From Frateuria sp. Soil773 (GTDB lineage: Bacteria > Pseudomonadota > Gammaproteobacteria > Xanthomonadales > Rhodanobacteraceae): a stretch of DNA of 37,317 nucleotides. This document shows positions 37,229 to 37,317 of the stretch, piece after piece; position 1 is the first letter of the stretch, and the number at the start of each line of letters is the position of its first letter. Where the stretch lies: positions 543,385-580,701 of the forward strand of contig NZ_LMSL01000041.1 in assembly GCF_001428405.1 (NCBI RefSeq), written 5' to 3'. The notes below the pieces were generated by a model, which worked only from the letters and a program-made list of their open reading frames with translations, was not told where the DNA came from and made no database searches. The position numbers were made by a program, and so were the translations under genes.

Positions 37229-37317
37229 GAAACGTCATTCCCTTGAAACGTCATTCCTGCGGCTTTCAACGGCCGCAGGGCCGGTCAAGTTGGGATCCAA
37301 TGTCGTTGGGCCTTCGA
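37229..37317. repeat. Direct repeat and REP-like sequence at the window edge
   Basis: GAAACGTCATTCC occurs twice (37229-37241 and 37245-37257). The second copy runs on into CTGCGG...CCGCAG and GGGATCCAATGTCGTT, the form of a common intergenic palindromic repeat related to the element inside cobB. It continues past the window. No gene seen here. Confidence 0.5.

Overview
The window is a high-GC, gene-dense bacterial chromosome segment. Its gene order points to Gammaproteobacteria of the order Xanthomonadales, probably Rhodanobacteraceae or Xanthomonadaceae. The evidence is the linkage of yebC-ruvC-ruvA-kup-ruvB-ybgC-tolQRAB-pal-cpoB-queE-queC-tRNA-Lys, GTG starts, TonB-dependent receptors, DUF3011 repeats, and the (A/T)TTCCC-type inverted repeats typical of that group. 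The genus is inferred only. Nearly every gene lies on the minus strand; the one clear plus-strand gene is a TonB-dependent receptor.

Layout by position. 1-907: the N-terminal part of a secreted M4 (thermolysin/pseudolysin-like) protease, cut by the window edge, with a 400-bp upstream region holding two sharp inverted repeats. 1307-3485: a JmjC/cupin-like Fe(II)/2-oxoglutarate oxygenase candidate and L-threonine aldolase. 3546-3707: tRNA-Lys(TTT) with a clear promoter and terminator. 3717-10767: queC, queE, cpoB, pal, tolB, tolA, tolR, tolQ and ybgC, that is, 7-deazaguanine synthesis plus the Tol-Pal envelope system. 10869-15876: ruvB, kup, ruvA, ruvC and yebC. 15963-19573: a small serine hydrolase, aspS, a secreted DUF3011 protein and an FmdB-type zinc-ribbon protein. 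19839-22274: the plus-strand TonB-dependent receptor. 22321-34215: a riboswitch-controlled vitamin B12 operon. 34488-37079: clpB behind a sigma-32-like promoter.

The B12 operon starts with a cobalamin riboswitch and continues btuB, two tandem BtuM-like membrane proteins, cobO, cobB, cbiB, a cobD-cobQ fusion gene, cobU, cobT, cobC and cobS. Most junctions are 4-bp ATGA/GTGA overlaps or short overlaps. It encodes outer- and inner-membrane corrinoid uptake, adenosylation, a,c- and side-chain amidation, and nucleotide-loop assembly. No corrin-ring (precorrin) gene is present, so the cluster looks built for salvage or late steps.

The most interesting regulatory observation is a pair of 20-bp operators differing at one base, at 2409-2428 and 19745-19764. 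One lies in the promoter of the cupin-like oxygenase gene and the other in the promoter of the plus-strand TonB receptor, 17 kb apart and in the same orientation relative to their genes. The site (ATGGACGT-N4-ACGTCCAT) resembles two adjoining MetJ boxes. It suggests a small shared regulon that ties an outer-membrane receptor of unknown substrate to an oxygenase, perhaps through methionine status.
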